A stretch of DNA of 64,000 bases from Verrucomicrobiota bacterium (lineage in GTDB: Bacteria; Verrucomicrobiota; Verrucomicrobiia; Verrucomicrobiales; DEV007): positions 27,182 through 91,181 of the forward strand of contig JAHDID010000006.1 in the NCBI GenBank assembly GCA_020630975.1. Reading direction: 5' to 3'. A program made the position numbers and the translations under genes. Positions 17,157 through 26,812 of the stretch are shown piece after piece; position 1 is the first letter of the stretch, and the number at the start of each line of letters is the position of its first letter. Below the pieces are notes generated by a model. That model was not told where the DNA came from. It ran no database searches and saw only the letters and a list, made by a program, of their open reading frames with translations.

Positions 17157-18381
17157 TAATAAAAATCCTCTCTTCTAATAAACTTTGATCCAATTCCTCA
17201 AACTCCCTATGAGCAACAAGAGCAACTACTACGTCTAGATCACTCACCCCATCCACTCCTCTTTGAAAACTAACACTCCCTTTAGCGAGGACCTGAGGAA
17301 GACTCTCAACATTAGGCTCAAACACGCGCAACTCCACCCCTTCAAACCCAGCTACTTTTTTTGCTATTTCTAGTGCTGGACTGTTACGAATGTCATCTAC
17401 ATTAGGCTTAAAGGTTATCCCAAAAATACCCACTTTTGCACCTTTTATCCTGTCAACCGCTCTACGGACTTTATCGACAACCCAATCAGGCTTAGCGTTA
17501 TTCACCTCTCTAGCTGCCTTCATAACCCTAGCACACCCATCACTAGAACTTATAATAAACCAAGGATCGACCGCAATACAATGCCCCCCAACACCTGCAC
17601 CTGGTTTGAGAATATTGACTCGAGGATGATGGTTAGCCAAACGAATCACTTCCCATACATTAAGACCCATTTTTTCACAAATTACTGAGAGTTCATTCGC
17701 AAACGCGATTTGACAATCTCGTGACGCATTCTCTGTAAGCTTAACCATCTCAGCCGTTCTTGCATCGGTACGGATGATAGCACCTGTGCAGAAAGTACGA
17801 TAAAGCTCCTCCGCTTTTTGAGCCGACTCTGGTGTTAAACCACCAACAATACGGTCGTTGGTGACAAGTTCTGCCAACATTTGGCCAGGTAGTATTCTCT
17901 CCGGACAGTGAACATAAAGTATAGAAGAAAGATCAATATCGCTCCGTTTAAGAATTTTACACTCGTCCTCCAGCCAGTTACGGACTTTTTCGGTCGTCCC
18001 AACGGGGCTAGTCGATTCCAGAATAACAAGGGCTCGATCACTGATAACTGAGGCGAGACTCCTTGTAGCAGACTCAACAAAAGATAGATCGGGTTGATAA
18101 TCCTGCTCGTCAACAAACGGTGTTGGCACAGCTAGAATGTATGCTGCCGCACTATCTGGGTTAACAGATGCAACAAGCGCACCGGTCTGAACCGCTCCTT
18201 TCACCATGATATCTAGATCGGGCTCTTCGATATGAATTTCGCCGCGATTGATGGTTTCAACAACTTCCTCTCTCACATCGACACCCAAAACTTCCTTACC
18301 TCGGGTAGCAAAAATAGATGACGTTGGAAGCCCAATATACCCCAAGCCTAGAACACAAATGTCATAGTTGTAATTACTCAT
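17134..18381 (-). CDS. wecC: UDP-N-acetyl-D-mannosamine dehydrogenase
   Basis: A 415-aa nucleotide-sugar dehydrogenase. The NAD-binding motif is VLGLGYIGLPTSS near 10-22. The catalytic cysteine is in GAGVGGHCIAVDPWF near residue 265, with histidine before it as in WecC-type enzymes rather than the GGSC of UDP-glucose dehydrogenases. It oxidises UDP-ManNAc to UDP-ManNAcA. It overlaps wecB by four bases (ATGA), a translational coupling that fits the two successive steps. AT-rich codon use matches the rest of the locus. Confidence 0.9.
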   Translation of the reverse strand: MSNYNYDICVLGLGYIGLPTSSIFATRGKEVLGVDVREEVVETINRGEIHIEEPDLDIMVKGAVQTGALVASVNPDSAAAYILAVPTPFVDEQDYQPDLSFVESATRSLASVISDRALVILESTSPVGTTEKVRNWLEDECKILKRSDIDLSSILYVHCPERILPGQMLAELVTNDRIVGGLTPESAQKAEELYRTFCTGAIIRTDARTAEMVKLTENASRDCQIAFANELSVICEKMGLNVWEVIRLANHHPRVNILKPGAGVGGHCIAVDPWFIISSSDGCARVMKAAREVNNAKPDWVVDKVRRAVDRIKGAKVGIFGITFKPNVDDIRNSPALEIAKKVAGFEGVELRVFEPNVESLPQVLAKGSVSFQRGVDGVSDLDVVVALVAHREFEELDQSLLEERIFINACGLFV

Positions 18382-19520
18382 TTCAATAAATATGACCTCA
18401 AAATCGACTCTATTTTCTGCGAAGAATCCCCTTCACCAAAAGGATTAGAAATAGAAGCCCTCTGCTGGTACTCAAAGTCGTCATTCAACAGCTTAAGGCT
18501 CTCAGCCACAATGACATCCTCTTCCGTGCCTACTAGCCTACAAACACCAGCCTCGACCCCCTCTGGCCGCTCGGTGGAATCGCGGGTTACCAACACAGGC
18601 TTCCCGAGTGAAGGAGCCTCCTCCTGAACGCCCCCAGAATCGGAAATGATAAAATGGCAAGAAGCCATAAGTCTAATGAACGGTACATAACTAACTGGCT
18701 CGACAAGACAAACCTGATCAAGAGAACCCAAAATCTCATTAACTGGCGCCCTTACCTGGGGATTCAGATGAACAGGAAACAAAATTCCAACGTCTGAATT
18801 AAGTTCCGCAATCTTAGCAACTGCTCTACAAGTACTACGAAACCCATCACCAAAAGACTCTCGACGATGACCAGTCATCAATATCCACTTCTTTTGAAAA
18901 AACTTAATTTTACTCCTGCTAACCCCTAACGACAATAAGAAATCATCATCAATTCTCTCGGCAGATAATCGATTCTTTTGGACCCATTTTAAACTATCTA
19001 TAACCGTATTACCAGTTACAAAAACTCGGTCTCTATCCACACCTTCATCAAGTAAATTAGAGCTAGCATTCTGCGTTGGAGAGAAGTGCCATCGAGCAAG
19101 CCTACCCACGAGTCTACGATTAGTCTCCTCAGGAAATGGAACCAGAGGATCCGCCGTTCTCAAACCTGCCTCAATATGCCCAATAGGCACCTGATTAAAA
19201 AACGCCGCTAACGCACCTCCCAAAACAGAAGACGTATCACCTTGAACCAAAACTGCTGCCGGACGAACATCGTCCAAAACTTTTGAAACCCCAGAAATGA
19301 TTTTCCCAGTCAAATCAGACAAGGAAACCGATTCCATCATTAGATTCAAATCAAGGTCAGGCGCAAGACCAAAGACCTCTAGAGCCTGATCCAACATCTC
19401 CCTATGCTGGCCCGTAGATACGATAACGGGATCGCACCAACTGCAATCTTTGAGAGCAAAATACACTGGAGCAACCTTAATAGCCTCAGGCCTAGTCCCA
19501 ACAATCAACACTATCTTCAT
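18378..19520 (-). CDS. wecB: UDP-N-acetylglucosamine 2-epimerase (non-hydrolysing)
   Basis: A 380-aa enzyme read from ATG 19520; a GTG three codons upstream is an alternative. The N-terminus MKIVLIVGTRPEAIKVAPV is the family signature. Further motifs are VQGDTSSVLGGALAAF near 90, GHIEAGLRT near 113, TGHRRESFG near 210 and the SDSGGVQEEAPSLGKPVLV block near 285. It converts UDP-GlcNAc to UDP-ManNAc for the adjacent WecC. It differs from the hydrolysing NeuC-type epimerase at 31436-32560, so the locus has both enzyme kinds and makes two different sugar lines. Confidence 0.92.
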   Translation of the reverse strand: MKIVLIVGTRPEAIKVAPVYFALKDCSWCDPVIVSTGQHREMLDQALEVFGLAPDLDLNLMMESVSLSDLTGKIISGVSKVLDDVRPAAVLVQGDTSSVLGGALAAFFNQVPIGHIEAGLRTADPLVPFPEETNRRLVGRLARWHFSPTQNASSNLLDEGVDRDRVFVTGNTVIDSLKWVQKNRLSAERIDDDFLLSLGVSRSKIKFFQKKWILMTGHRRESFGDGFRSTCRAVAKIAELNSDVGILFPVHLNPQVRAPVNEILGSLDQVCLVEPVSYVPFIRLMASCHFIISDSGGVQEEAPSLGKPVLVTRDSTERPEGVEAGVCRLVGTEEDVIVAESLKLLNDDFEYQQRASISNPFGEGDSSQKIESILRSYLLK

Positions 19521-19608
19521 AATTGTCACACCCGCAATATACTAACATTAATCTAACGAAAGATACAACTAATCTAACCGAGGAATTTTAGAAACTCCAA
19601 GTTAAAGC

Positions 19609-21447
19609 CTACTGTAAATTAAGTAACTCATAAAACCGAGAAAACCACTCCCTACCGTAGAAATTTAAGTGATCGTCATCACGGTAAAGACCACGACCGT
19701 TCGACGCGAAAGGCGAGTCTATCACGTCCTCGGGATCAAAAAAACGAAGATTTGGGTTTCGCTGCAGACTCTCCTTAACCCACTTCAAAACCAACTCCCT
19801 TCGCCCATTTTCAAACTCAACACTCTCACCTCGAAATCTGAATTTGAACAACCGCAAATCATCACTATCAACTGGATAGCGATCTAGCATCGGCACTTGC
19901 CCCAGCAAAACTACGACGCTGTCAGGATTATTGGTACAAATCAAATCGATATCATGGCCTAACACCGTATAATTCGATTCCATAGCTTCTCGGACACCAG
20001 ATAGACGCGCTCCTACTGAGCGATGACTCACACCATCCAATTCCGGCGCAGGATAAAAGTAATGGTCCAATCTAAGCGCTATAAAGATAAACTCAACATC
20101 TCTATTGAAAGCTATTTCCTCCCGGATGTACTCAACATGATTAGGCAAAGAACTCTCCCTTACCGCACCATCATGGCCAAAAATATAAACCTCCCTCCCT
20201 CTCAGCATGTACCCACCACCGTAAAGAGGCAAATAACGGAGATTTCTCGATTCAGAGTACCTTTCGACCAACTTAGAATAATGATAACCATGTGAATCCC
20301 CTATTAGAACGCAATCAACGGACGAATTACGATCAAACAATGATTCCAAACCACCACTCCCACCCAACGACCTCGGAAAGTAACCTTCTGTATACCGGCC
20401 ATCTGATTCATCACAATAACTCACAGAGAGCAGCATACTTGCCAAGCAAGAGATAAGTAAAAGCACAAAGCAATATCCAAACCAAGTGTGATGCTGCTTA
20501 AAATAGGGATATGCAGCTTTAGACTGCCACCCATCGAAAAGCCTAAAAACTATAAAAGAAAATATGGATGTAAACAACACAACCAACAACACAACCATAC
20601 TCATAGAAAGATCACTTTGCTTAACAAAACAAATAACAGGCCAATGAACAAGATATATCGAATAAGAGGATCTACCTAACAACATCCAGAAGTTATTTAT
20701 ACCAGCTCTTACACAAAAAACAGCAGGCAAACAAACCAGCGAAACCAGAACGGTAAGAACCTCTCTATCAAGATCCAAATAAAAAGTTATCACAATCAAG
20801 ACAAGAGAAACCACCAGACCCCAGCGCCCACACCTCAAATCGTAACGATAAAAGAACCAACCCAATAAAACACCAAATAAAAACTGCCAACATCTACAAA
20901 AAGGTAAGAAGTATGCAAAGCGATCCTCTAATAGAAAAAAAAGCAAGAGAGACACACACCCGATAACTCCAACCATACACTTTGTTCGCTTACGATATAA
21001 AAATAGAAAAGGAAAACAAACGTAAAACTGCTCCTCAACGCTTAAAGACCAAGTGTGAACTAAGGGATTCAAGTCATCATTCAAAGCAAAATAGTCACTT
21101 TTAAAGGCAAAAAACCAGTTCGAAATCGATAAAACAGAAAAAGGCGCCGCTTCGAATACCGAAAGAAATACCATCGTTGAAGAGAAAAAATACGAATATA
21201 CAAGGACCAGAAAGACGACCGCAAGATAACTGGGAGCCAATCTCCACATTCTCTTCAAAAGAAACCCTCCCACCGAAAACGCACCTCGGTCAGCCCCCTT
21301 CAAACACGACAAACATATGACAAAGCCTGAAATCAAAAAGAAAAGATCGACCCCTAAATAACCATTTGGCAGAGCAGAGGGACTCAAATGGAAAACAAAA
21401 ACCCCTAACACGCTTAACACCCGAAGAATCTGGATTCCTTCTACCAT
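19609..21447 (-). CDS. OafA-like acyltransferase (acyltransferase 3 plus SGNH domain)
   Basis: A 612-aa protein from ATG 21447; a GTG at 21465 is possible. The N-terminal 350 residues have about ten membrane helices of the acyltransferase_3 family, with the conserved histidine in VFVFHLSPS, GVDLFFLISGFVI, and the WSLSVEEQFYV motif. A C-terminal SGNH domain has CVLIGDSHGYHY near 387 and the catalytic D-x-x-H in RDDDHLNFYG near 596. OafA-type proteins O-acetylate surface glycans using acyl-CoA on the inside and the SGNH domain in the periplasm. It sits beside a second acylation system (MBOAT/SGNH). Confidence 0.88.
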   Translation of the reverse strand: MVEGIQILRVLSVLGVFVFHLSPSALPNGYLGVDLFFLISGFVICLSCLKGADRGAFSVGGFLLKRMWRLAPSYLAVVFLVLVYSYFFSSTMVFLSVFEAAPFSVLSISNWFFAFKSDYFALNDDLNPLVHTWSLSVEEQFYVCFPFLFLYRKRTKCMVGVIGCVSLLLFFLLEDRFAYFLPFCRCWQFLFGVLLGWFFYRYDLRCGRWGLVVSLVLIVITFYLDLDREVLTVLVSLVCLPAVFCVRAGINNFWMLLGRSSYSIYLVHWPVICFVKQSDLSMSMVVLLVVLFTSIFSFIVFRLFDGWQSKAAYPYFKQHHTWFGYCFVLLLISCLASMLLSVSYCDESDGRYTEGYFPRSLGGSGGLESLFDRNSSVDCVLIGDSHGYHYSKLVERYSESRNLRYLPLYGGGYMLRGREVYIFGHDGAVRESSLPNHVEYIREEIAFNRDVEFIFIALRLDHYFYPAPELDGVSHRSVGARLSGVREAMESNYTVLGHDIDLICTNNPDSVVVLLGQVPMLDRYPVDSDDLRLFKFRFRGESVEFENGRRELVLKWVKESLQRNPNLRFFDPEDVIDSPFASNGRGLYRDDDHLNFYGREWFSRFYELLNLQ

Positions 21448-21464
21448 CCTAAAGCAAATAATCA

Positions 21465-22499
21465 CTAATCCGAAACAACTAATCGGCGTGACGAGAGAAT
21501 TCTCGACAACACCTCTTCTTTTACGTGTATAGCATCGTAAAAATCCTCGTGTTCGAGTGAGAAAACCCTCGAATCGAAGTTACCATAAACTGGAACACCC
21601 TCTTCCGAAGCCAGATCTAGTATAAACGACTCAACTTCACCAATAGCAAGACGCGCCGCGTAGTCCACTTTGTGAGAACTCGTCCAAACAGAGGGGTGGT
21701 AAGGAATAAAAACAAACTTAAATGTACAACCATTTGCATTACCTTTAACAAGTAGCATACGCAGAAGTGACTCCGCTTCTGCGGATACAAATGGCCGCCC
21801 TAATTTATAACCGCCCCTCACATTTTCGATAGGACCTGGGCGACTCGCTTTATAAATCTCACTGTAAAGATGTTCCCCTTCGGGCCCCGTTCTAGATTCG
21901 GAATCTGAAACCCTATCATCAGCCCCCCCCCCAGATGTCAGTCTCTTAAAATTCGCCTCGAAGTAATCAAAGTCGAACAATAACTTTACCTTTTTGAACG
22001 AATCTCCATTCAATTCACCATTTGACCTCACGCTGATTAAATCGTCGGCCTTTAACAGTCGTTGGTAATCTCGTTTCAGGTTAGCCCAGCCTTTCTTCTC
22101 ATCTTTCCTCAAAGTCCAAGGCGAAACGCCTAGAATTATTTCCTTATAACCATTCTCAATTGCTAATGAACCAAGTATATAAAGATCCTCAATAGTGGCA
22201 CCTGATACACTCCCATTAACCAATTTAATATCCCCAACCTTTAAAATCTTTGAATTTACAGTCATCAATCGACTCGACCCCAAAACCAAGCAATCTCGGC
22301 CACTCCTCACTATGAGGCCCTTTTTAACTCTCCGCTCATCAGCCCTGTAAGATTGAGTATGACCGGATAATAATCGATCAAGATAACTATTTAACTCTCT
22401 ATCTACAATTCTGCCCTCATAATCAACAAATCCATTCACACCAGAAACCAAGAATAGAACTAAGAGGAATCCACCCCCAAATGAACACCAGCTACGCAT
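21465..22499 (-). CDS. SGNH-hydrolase-like partner of MBOAT acyltransferase
   Basis: A 344-aa protein from the ATG at 22499, which overlaps the MBOAT stop by one base. It has an N-terminal signal or anchor helix (GGGFLLVLFLVSGVNGFV). The remainder has a GDS-like LVLGSSRL motif near 74 and a C-terminal D-x-x-H in YDAIH near 327, as in AlgJ/AlgX/DltD-like periplasmic partners that pass acyl groups from an MBOAT protein to a polysaccharide. A run of ten G residues on the coding strand (21923-21932) encodes part of TSGGGADD near residue 190 and could slip, switching the gene off. Confidence 0.72.
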   Translation of the reverse strand: MRSWCSFGGGFLLVLFLVSGVNGFVDYEGRIVDRELNSYLDRLLSGHTQSYRADERRVKKGLIVRSGRDCLVLGSSRLMTVNSKILKVGDIKLVNGSVSGATIEDLYILGSLAIENGYKEIILGVSPWTLRKDEKKGWANLKRDYQRLLKADDLISVRSNGELNGDSFKKVKLLFDFDYFEANFKRLTSGGGADDRVSDSESRTGPEGEHLYSEIYKASRPGPIENVRGGYKLGRPFVSAEAESLLRMLLVKGNANGCTFKFVFIPYHPSVWTSSHKVDYAARLAIGEVESFILDLASEEGVPVYGNFDSRVFSLEHEDFYDAIHVKEEVLSRILSSRRLVVSD

Positions 22500-23896
22500 C
22501 AAAAATTAAAATAGATAAACTCACTTGGACCGCCTATTTTCAAAAAAGCCAGCGCTGACATTACCCCCAAAGCAAACAACAAAAGAGCGGGATACTTTTG
22601 AACATCAACAGATAGCTTAGAGGTATTGCGACCAAACAAAATCAATATATAAGCAAGACACAATATTAATAACGAATACAGATCCAAAGACTCGCCAACG
22701 AAACTCGAACCGTTCAGCCAAAATCCTTGATCAAAAAACCTAGCATAAAACCCTAATGAATCTGATATACTTTCTGATCTAAACGGAAACCATGCCAGTA
22801 GAACAAAAATAAATGTAAGAGCCCAGCTAAAACCTGTATGAATGCGAAAGAGACCCAATCTACTCCAAACCCTTCCAACACACAAGGCGATGCCGTGCAA
22901 CCCACCCCAGAACACAAAACTCCAATTAGCCCCGTGCCACAGACCGCAAATCAGCATGACAATAAACAAATTGAAAAGAACCCTCCATTCCCCAACGCGA
23001 CTTCCTCCCATTGGAAAATAGAGATACTCTCTAAAAAAACTTGATAGAGAGATGTGCCACCGCCTCCAAAACTCCGACACTGAAACAGCTCTATACGGTG
23101 AATTAAAGTTAAACGGTAATCGATATCCGAACACCAAAGCAAGACCCACGGCCATATCAGAGTACCCTGAAAAATCAAAGTAGATCTGAGCGCCGTAACA
23201 CAACAAGATACACCCCCAATCAAGCCAGTTCCCGTTGCTCCACCCAAAAGCAAAACCCGAAGTTACTACTATCGAAAGCTGGTCTGCGACTAACACCTTT
23301 TTACATAACCCAATAGCAAACAGAAACAATCCAAACTCAATCGCAGCACGCGCCCCCTTTTCCAAAGGAGTCCGTAATTCAAGCTGTGGGCCAAACTGCT
23401 TAAAGTTTACAATAGGCCCTGCTACCAGCTGGGGAAAAAACATCACAAATAAACAGTAATCATAGAAACTAGGCAACTTTACCTTCTGCCGATACAACTC
23501 GACAAGGAATCCGATTTGTTGAAACGTGTAGAATGAAATCGCGAGAGGAAGAACAATATCCAACACCTTCCAATCGTCCTCAAGCAGAGAGGCCAGGCTC
23601 GAATAGATGAGACACAAATATTTAAAAATAAAAATTATGGAAACATTAAAAACTATTCCAACACTCAGAAACAACTTAGTCCTAACCTTTTCGCCATAAA
23701 TCTTTCTAGCTATGATATAGTTCGTGATTACAGAACCAATCACAAGAAGTAGCGACCACCAACTCCAATAGCCATAGAAGAATAAAGAGGCTCCTAAAAG
23801 CCACAATTTAGAACCCTTTCCATCTTTTAGAAGTAACGCCCCTAATAAGACAATCGGTAAGAACAGAAAAATAAAACCGTATGAATTAAATAACAT
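22499..23896 (-). CDS. MBOAT family O-acyltransferase (AlgI-like)
   Basis: A 465-aa polytopic membrane protein. The conserved MBOAT sites are present: FDFSGYSDMAVGLALVFGYRL near 240, SEFWRRWHISLSSFFREYLY near 274 and the catalytic histidine region LICGLWHGANWSFVFWGGLHG near 315. AlgI-type proteins move acyl groups, usually acetyl, across the inner membrane for exopolysaccharide modification. Its gene overlaps the SGNH-like partner's start by one base, so the two are likely coupled. It lies 15 bases after the asparagine synthase gene. Which sugar is acylated cannot be told. Confidence 0.9.
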   Translation of the reverse strand: MLFNSYGFIFLFLPIVLLGALLLKDGKGSKLWLLGASLFFYGYWSWWSLLLVIGSVITNYIIARKIYGEKVRTKLFLSVGIVFNVSIIFIFKYLCLIYSSLASLLEDDWKVLDIVLPLAISFYTFQQIGFLVELYRQKVKLPSFYDYCLFVMFFPQLVAGPIVNFKQFGPQLELRTPLEKGARAAIEFGLFLFAIGLCKKVLVADQLSIVVTSGFAFGWSNGNWLDWGCILLCYGAQIYFDFSGYSDMAVGLALVFGYRLPFNFNSPYRAVSVSEFWRRWHISLSSFFREYLYFPMGGSRVGEWRVLFNLFIVMLICGLWHGANWSFVFWGGLHGIALCVGRVWSRLGLFRIHTGFSWALTFIFVLLAWFPFRSESISDSLGFYARFFDQGFWLNGSSFVGESLDLYSLLILCLAYILILFGRNTSKLSVDVQKYPALLLFALGVMSALAFLKIGGPSEFIYFNF

Positions 23897-23911
23897 AAAA
23901 CACCACTGTTC

Positions 23912-25717
23912 TTACTCAATAAAGGAACTGAATGTATCGCACCATATTTCCAACGCTAAGGGAGAGAAAACATCGCGATACCATATATTTTTGTCTCCAT
24001 TAAGAAACCGACTGTACTTTTGAAAAGTTGCAGACTTATCAAGAATACCTTTTTGAAACACTATTGCGTCATCGCTGAGTATACCATACCACGAATCGAC
24101 CAAATCTTTACGTAACCATTCCTCTTGAGGCAGGCTAAAGCCTTTTTTATCTTTCCTCCAACTAATCTCCCTTGGTAGAATATCTTGAAAGGAATCCCTG
24201 AGCGGATACTTCGTCCAACCCCGGTAAATATTCTCTCCAGGAGAAAGGTTCAAACCGTAGTTCACCACATTATGATCGAGGAACGGCAATCTTACTTCAC
24301 GTGAAAATGCCATCGAGCACCTGTCCTCATAATGAGTTAGTTGAGGCACAGAGAACTCATAAATGTCTTTCTCTTGCCTATTTCTTATAGACCCGGTCAA
24401 TCCCAACTCGACTGGGTCATGGCCACTAACAAGCGCCTCCCCAAGAACTGATAGTTTGTCTTGCTTCCCGATATACCGCCCCAACTCCGCAAACGAAAAG
24501 CTATTTAGCACCGGTCCCCGCAACGACGACAAAAACGCGTGCATTAATGACTTTGTAATATCTTTGCGCCTTAGATAGTGCTTCAACAAAAATACGCTAT
24601 ATTTTTTGTAACCACAAAAGCATTCATCAGCCCCTTGTCCGCTTAATATAACCTTGACATCTCTACTGGAGGCTTGCTCCATTAACCTGAAGAAGGTGAG
24701 TGGAGAGAAAGAAAACAGTGGGCACTCGTTAAACCATGTCGCTCTGCGCAAATAGTCAAGCGCCTGATCAGCATTCAAATGACTATTAACCTTCACCACA
24801 TCTAATTGGTATCGATCCGCTAACACGTCAATAAACCGACTTTCGTCTGCTTTGCTTCCTGGACTCACAGCAGAGAAACATGTGACATTCCTACCGGTCG
24901 ACGCCGCACTCGCTGCGATAATAGAAGAATCAATTCCACCAGAAAGGTTAATTCCCACTGGAACGTCAGATCGTAACCTTATTCTAACCGCATCATCAAC
25001 CAGCGCCCTTAACTCCCTTCGGTCATAACTTAATCCATGATCAGAGGGAGCCCAATAGGAAGACTCTTTAGAGACTAATTCATTTTTTGATAGGTCGATC
25101 TCAAGGAATTTACCCTGTCCAACTTGGAAAAAGTTTTCAAAAAGCGTCTCATTAGATGTGCCAATTACTGAAAACTCCAAGTAGCGATAAATTTCTTTGG
25201 TGTTCAAAGCAAACTTACCACCAACCAAAGCCAGTAGTGTCTTCATCTCTGAAGCAAAGTAAAAATCACCGTCGTGAAACGTATAGTGCACCGGCTTCTC
25301 TCCGAACCGATCCCTAGACAAATAAAAAGTCTTTGAATTCACGGATAGAAAACCAAAGCCCCACATTCCATTCGACCTCGAACATGCGTTTTCTACGCCC
25401 TTAGATTTTAGAATGTGGTTTAGGACCTCTGTATCACAAAGCACCCCGTCCATTCCCTCTTCACGGGCGAGCTCAATGTAATTGTAAATCTCTCCATTAT
25501 AAGTCAGTGCGCTTTCTGGATCACTAAAGGGTTGCCTCCCTCTTTCACTCAGATCAAGAATCGAAAGACGTTGGTGACCGAGCCTCAGAAACCACTCTCC
25601 TACTTTAAAGTCAACCTCTCCCTGCATATCAGGTCCCCTATGCACTTGCACAGAAGCAAGACTTGATCGAGCACAGACGGACTTACGCTTAGAAATTATA
25701 CCATAAATACCACACAT
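23912..25717 (-). CDS. asnB: Asparagine synthase (glutamine-hydrolysing) in a glycan locus
   Basis: A 601-aa AsnB-family protein. The glutaminase nucleophile is Cys2 (MCGIYGII), followed by the RGPD and YNGEIYN motifs of class II amidotransferases. The synthetase domain has the PP-loop LSGGIDSSIIAAS near 255-267. Full length and intact motifs suggest activity. AsnB-like proteins inside O-antigen loci often amidate hexuronic acids in the repeat unit; here ManNAcA from WecB/WecC or a nonulosonate carboxylate are plausible targets. Plain asparagine synthesis remains possible. It is tightly packed between the polymerase-like gene (6 bases) and the MBOAT gene. Confidence 0.88.
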   Translation of the reverse strand: MCGIYGIISKRKSVCARSSLASVQVHRGPDMQGEVDFKVGEWFLRLGHQRLSILDLSERGRQPFSDPESALTYNGEIYNYIELAREEGMDGVLCDTEVLNHILKSKGVENACSRSNGMWGFGFLSVNSKTFYLSRDRFGEKPVHYTFHDGDFYFASEMKTLLALVGGKFALNTKEIYRYLEFSVIGTSNETLFENFFQVGQGKFLEIDLSKNELVSKESSYWAPSDHGLSYDRRELRALVDDAVRIRLRSDVPVGINLSGGIDSSIIAASAASTGRNVTCFSAVSPGSKADESRFIDVLADRYQLDVVKVNSHLNADQALDYLRRATWFNECPLFSFSPLTFFRLMEQASSRDVKVILSGQGADECFCGYKKYSVFLLKHYLRRKDITKSLMHAFLSSLRGPVLNSFSFAELGRYIGKQDKLSVLGEALVSGHDPVELGLTGSIRNRQEKDIYEFSVPQLTHYEDRCSMAFSREVRLPFLDHNVVNYGLNLSPGENIYRGWTKYPLRDSFQDILPREISWRKDKKGFSLPQEEWLRKDLVDSWYGILSDDAIVFQKGILDKSATFQKYSRFLNGDKNIWYRDVFSPLALEIWCDTFSSFIE

Positions 25718-25723
25718 ATCAGC

Positions 25724-26812
25724 TTAATATGAATTACGATGAATCAAATTACGCCGGGATAAAAAACCCACTAACAACCACAAAATAGCATTCTGAAATA
25801 TTGAAAATACGAACACACTGTAGACTAAATACATAATCGTGAGAGAAACCACATAATCACAACCATGGTGTTTGACTCTCCTTATTAACAAATAGCAAAT
25901 AGATCCATAAACAAACAACGCAAATGGAACTCCACCAATACAAGCAACAGCGAGAGGTGAAAAATGCAACGAATCGATCCCTAAGCCGGTTGCGCTTTCA
26001 TAAAAAAAACCCAGACCTCCACCGAAGAGAAAAAACAAGGGATCGTTGAACAACCCAATTACTCCGGTGATCTCAGCGAGCCTACCCGAAGAAATTGCAT
26101 TAAGATCGAACCCATCACCACCACCACTGCGCAAAATTAAACGCTCAAAACTCTCTACCCAAAAACCTCTACAACAGGTAAAAGCCATAAGAAAGGAAAA
26201 TACGGCGACAAACCCCCACCCAGCAAAACGCCGCACATTAAAGAGCCATCCCACGGCCATTGCTAGAATAAGCCCTCTCTTACCAGAAAGCAGAATCGTA
26301 ATTACAGCTAAAATCCCCAACCATCCTCCCGACGCTACCGCAACCAAAGATAGTTCGGCTGAATAACCGAAATACACACTCCCCCCTCTGAAAAAAAGAT
26401 AATAAATTGTGGCAACACCAATAAGCCCGGGCAGAAGGCTTACAATTTTCAACCTTAATGAAAAGTTTAAAGTAAGAATACTCTTCCCAGCACTAAAGAA
26501 ACCTAACACCAAAAAACACCTTAACAAATTGCCAATAATAGTTTTTGCCTCACCACCGACCAAACAGGTATTACTTAAAACGACCAGAAAAAATAGAACT
26601 AAAGCAAAGCCGAAGCCTGCCACCAAATTACGCCTGAAAGAAATAGTAGCCCAAGCACCAATGAGCCCTAGAAGGGTGAGGGCCACATAAAAATATGCGC
26701 TGCTTAAGCTATAATTTATCTTAGAAAGTCTTAACGGCTCGAAAAAACAACCACAAGACAAAACTAAAACAACAACCCACAGCAACCCATGGCTATCATG
26801 TTGCGATTTCAT
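25724..26812 (-). CDS. Polytopic membrane protein, probable Wzy-type polymerase
   Basis: A 362-aa protein with about ten to twelve hydrophobic helices and little else conserved to the eye. A loop with RSGGGDGFDLNAISSGRLAEITGVIGL, near residue 230-256, precedes the last helices and resembles the periplasmic loop of O-antigen polymerases, which often have SGR followed by a helix. Position inside the glycan block between a glycosyltransferase and asparagine synthase supports a Wzy role. The family is too diverse to be sure. ATG 26812 is preferred over a GTG one codon earlier; it overlaps the glycosyltransferase end by 17 bases. Confidence 0.7.
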   Translation of the reverse strand: MKSQHDSHGLLWVVVLVLSCGCFFEPLRLSKINYSLSSAYFYVALTLLGLIGAWATISFRRNLVAGFGFALVLFFLVVLSNTCLVGGEAKTIIGNLLRCFLVLGFFSAGKSILTLNFSLRLKIVSLLPGLIGVATIYYLFFRGGSVYFGYSAELSLVAVASGGWLGILAVITILLSGKRGLILAMAVGWLFNVRRFAGWGFVAVFSFLMAFTCCRGFWVESFERLILRSGGGDGFDLNAISSGRLAEITGVIGLFNDPLFFLFGGGLGFFYESATGLGIDSLHFSPLAVACIGGVPFALFVYGSICYLLIRRVKHHGCDYVVSLTIMYLVYSVFVFSIFQNAILWLLVGFLSRRNLIHRNSY

